From Ceratodon purpureus (taxonomy: Eukaryota > Streptophyta > Bryopsida > Pseudoditrichales > Ditrichaceae): a stretch of DNA of 64,000 nucleotides. The position numbers and the translations under genes were made by a program. Positions within the stretch are counted from its first letter, which is position 1; each line of letters starts with the position of its first letter. Shown in pieces: positions 62,465 to 64,000 of this stretch. The notes under the pieces were generated by a model. It saw only the letters and a list, made by a program, of their open reading frames with translations. It ran no database searches and was not told the origin of the DNA. The DNA is taken from assembly GCA_014871385.1 (NCBI GenBank), contig CM026429.1, forward strand, positions 2,268,554-2,332,553, in the 5' to 3' direction.

Positions 62465-62826
62465 GTGCATTAATTAATTAATGACGGGGCTGAGAGTAGG
62501 GAGGGGGGTATGTGGCGCAACTAGGACGTTCGCGGGGGTCTTGGGGGGGTCTTCGCTGGGGGTTTTCGAGGGGGGTTTTCGGGGGGGGGGGGGGTCTTTG
62601 GGGAGGTCTTTGGAGGGGGTCTTAGGGGAGGTCTTTGGGGGGGTCACCTGGAATCACATTAATCCATGAGGACTGACCGTCCTCACCTCCACTCAAAGTA
62701 CAAGAGGGTGGGTGGGGGTGGGAAAGTAAATTAAAAAGTGTTCCTGATTGCCATGTGTCATCCCCTCAAGGGGGTCCACGTGGCAGTGTGAGGTTGTGAG
62801 ATTTGTATATTAATTAATTAATGCAC
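62465..62826. repeat. 18-bp inverted repeats flanking a G-rich segment
   Basis: GTGCATTAATTAATTAAT at 62465-62482 is the exact inverse complement of 62809-62826. The repeats enclose about 326 bases including the G-rich tract. The repeat is largely a self-palindromic ATTA run, so this could be a small transposable element or coincidence of simple sequence. Confidence 0.5.
62530..62645 (+). repeat. G-rich tract with many G runs
   Basis: More than ten runs of three or more G, the longest 14 (62581-62594), are separated by short TCTT, TTTTC or TTT spacers. The spacing would allow several G-quadruplexes on the plus strand. A 62-codon frame across it is low complexity and not called as a gene. Confidence 0.9.
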
Positions 62827-63079
62827 AATTCTCACATTCTGACACTATCAGGGACATTCTCACTTGGCATAATTCAAGAATAATTCAAGTATTTCATACA
62901 ATTAATTTTATATTTTTTGATGAGTGATCAATGCAATAAACAAATATATTTTTAAAACCCCTTTTGAATAAAGTATGGACATTTTGACTCCTTTTCGAGT
63001 GGAATTTTTGCTCTCCATACCGGAAAACTCTTTGACAATCTCAAAAAATAAATCTTAGCTACTTGTGTATTATTTTTAA

Positions 63080-63721
63080 CCCCTAAAGTTCTGAGGGTAT
63101 TTTTCATCAAAACTGCCTAAAAACAGCCCCTCTTCAAAGCAAGGTGGATTTTGCAAACTTGGGGTTTTTTTAGTACATCTAACCGTAAGATCTTGTAGCT
63201 AACTTATATGTCTAAATGTCCATCAAATCTCACACACTCATTCTTCACCAATTGCAAGATCATAATGTTCAAAGTTGAAAATCAAGTTTTTTTTTCCTTG
63301 CGAAAAAAGGGGACAGTAGAGTTTTGAAGGCCCAAAACACCATTTTTTTGCATTATGGATTTTGGCGGTTTTGATGCACGTCAAAGAAGACTGAGTTGAG
63401 TTAGCTAATTGTACTAAGAAAATTATATTCAAAAAATTTGTGGAAAGTTGCCAAAAAAATCATTTTCCGCTCAGGGGTATACTGAAATTCACAAACAAAG
63501 GCCGTTTTTGGACAATAAAAATAACATATGAAAAAAATTTGGATTGAAAATCCGAACAATGGGAACATGCTCTACTGCCTTTTCTATACATAGAAATTTT
63601 TATCTTGAAAAATATCAAAATCTCAATTTTTGGTGGAATTTCAAAGTTTCGTCTTTGGGCAGAATTCTGATAATTCTCAAATTCAAAAAAAACCCAAATG
63701 TGGCAGATTGTCCTTTAAGGG
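63080..63721. mobile_element. TTAA-family element (copy C)
   Basis: TTAA at 63076-63079 and 63722-63725. The ends CCCCTAAAG and CTTTAAGGG are imperfect inverses. The interior matches copy B in the same orientation and copy A in reverse. No transposase frame. Confidence 0.8.
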
Positions 63722-63906
63722 TTAAGAGGTGTTGCATAAAAGTTGGTGTTGCCTAATATCAAGGAAAAACCACTTTAGAGATTATAAATTTTTTCCAATA
63801 TATTTGGTGTGGAAAAAACTTCTTTCTATAAAGCTAGTACCTTCCTTCATCTCTATTAAAAAATCAAGATTTTACCATAAGATTGATTTTTTGGAAGGTT
63901 GTTTAA

Positions 63907-64000
63907 CCCCTACGGGTTCAAGCCGTTTTTGGACCTTCAAAACCAAAAACTGTGATTTTTGACAACCTTGTAGAAGTTGGAGTATTATTCTTATTTTTTT
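63907..64000. mobile_element. Left end of another TTAA-family element, cut by the window edge
   Basis: TTAA at 63903-63906 followed by CCCCTACGGGTTCAAGCCG, the same style of terminus as the other copies. The right end lies outside the window. Confidence 0.45.

Noticed and set aside
62481-62669. Glycine-rich 62-codon frame in the G tract
   Set aside because: Forced by the G-rich simple sequence; not a credible protein.
1-64000. CRISPR array, bacterial operon or phage module
   Set aside because: Introns, plant families and a nuclear tRNA show this is a plant nuclear region; the tandem repeats found lack unique spacers of constant length.

Overview
The window is nuclear DNA of a land plant. 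The evidence is a plant-type xyloglucan xylosyltransferase, a plant rhomboid of the RBL13 type, a tonoplast-dicarboxylate-transporter-like protein, F-box proteins with plant-style C-terminal halves, an alpha-crystallin protein related to Arabidopsis IDM2/IDM3, a telo-box upstream of one gene, GT-AG introns and a nuclear tRNA-Leu. Short introns, intron-poor genes and GC-richer coding islands in very AT-rich intergenic DNA would fit a bryophyte such as a moss. That placement is inference; no marker here fixes the species.

Layout. 1-3.2 kb: a TTAA-type DNA transposon remnant and anonymous DNA. 3.2-6.1 kb: SLC13/DASS transporter (minus, at least 5 exons). 6.1-8 kb: its upstream region and two small elements flanked by CTAA. 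8-18.4 kb: AT-rich DNA with a broken B3-domain remnant. 18.4-20.6 kb: GT34 xylosyltransferase (minus, 2 exons). 20.6-26.8 kb: no gene recognised, several strong hairpins. 26.8-28.3 kb: TRM61-like tRNA m1A58 methyltransferase and, just upstream on the same strand, tRNA-Leu(AAG). 28.9-31.0 kb: Gemin2 (minus, 4 exons), followed by a telo-box and a 22-bp minisatellite. 32-37.4 kb: AT-rich DNA with transposon copies. 37.4-38.7 kb: AT-rich F-box gene with one internal TAG. 39.3-40.9 kb: Y-family DNA polymerase (eta-like) remnant lacking its catalytic core. 42-43 kb: a complete TTAA element. 44.8-46.8 kb: IDM-like alpha-crystallin protein (minus, 4 exons). 48-50.5 kb: two more TTAA elements. 52.1-53.0 kb: rhomboid-like protein (plus). 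55.3-56.5 kb: second F-box gene (minus). 56.5-64 kb: no recognised gene; a long hairpin, a G-rich tract and another TTAA element, with a further copy running off the end.

The genes are ordinary dispersed plant housekeeping or regulatory genes (vacuolar carboxylate transport, cell-wall glycan synthesis, tRNA modification, snRNP assembly, protein turnover, chromatin). They do not form a pathway or cluster. The most interesting structure is in the non-genic DNA: a family of non-autonomous elements with CCC...GGG ends inserted at TTAA (piggyBac-like), near-perfect long hairpins, and a polymerase gene that lost its catalytic core but kept correctly spliced C-terminal exons including a PCNA-binding-like motif. 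I saw no convincing new multi-gene system.
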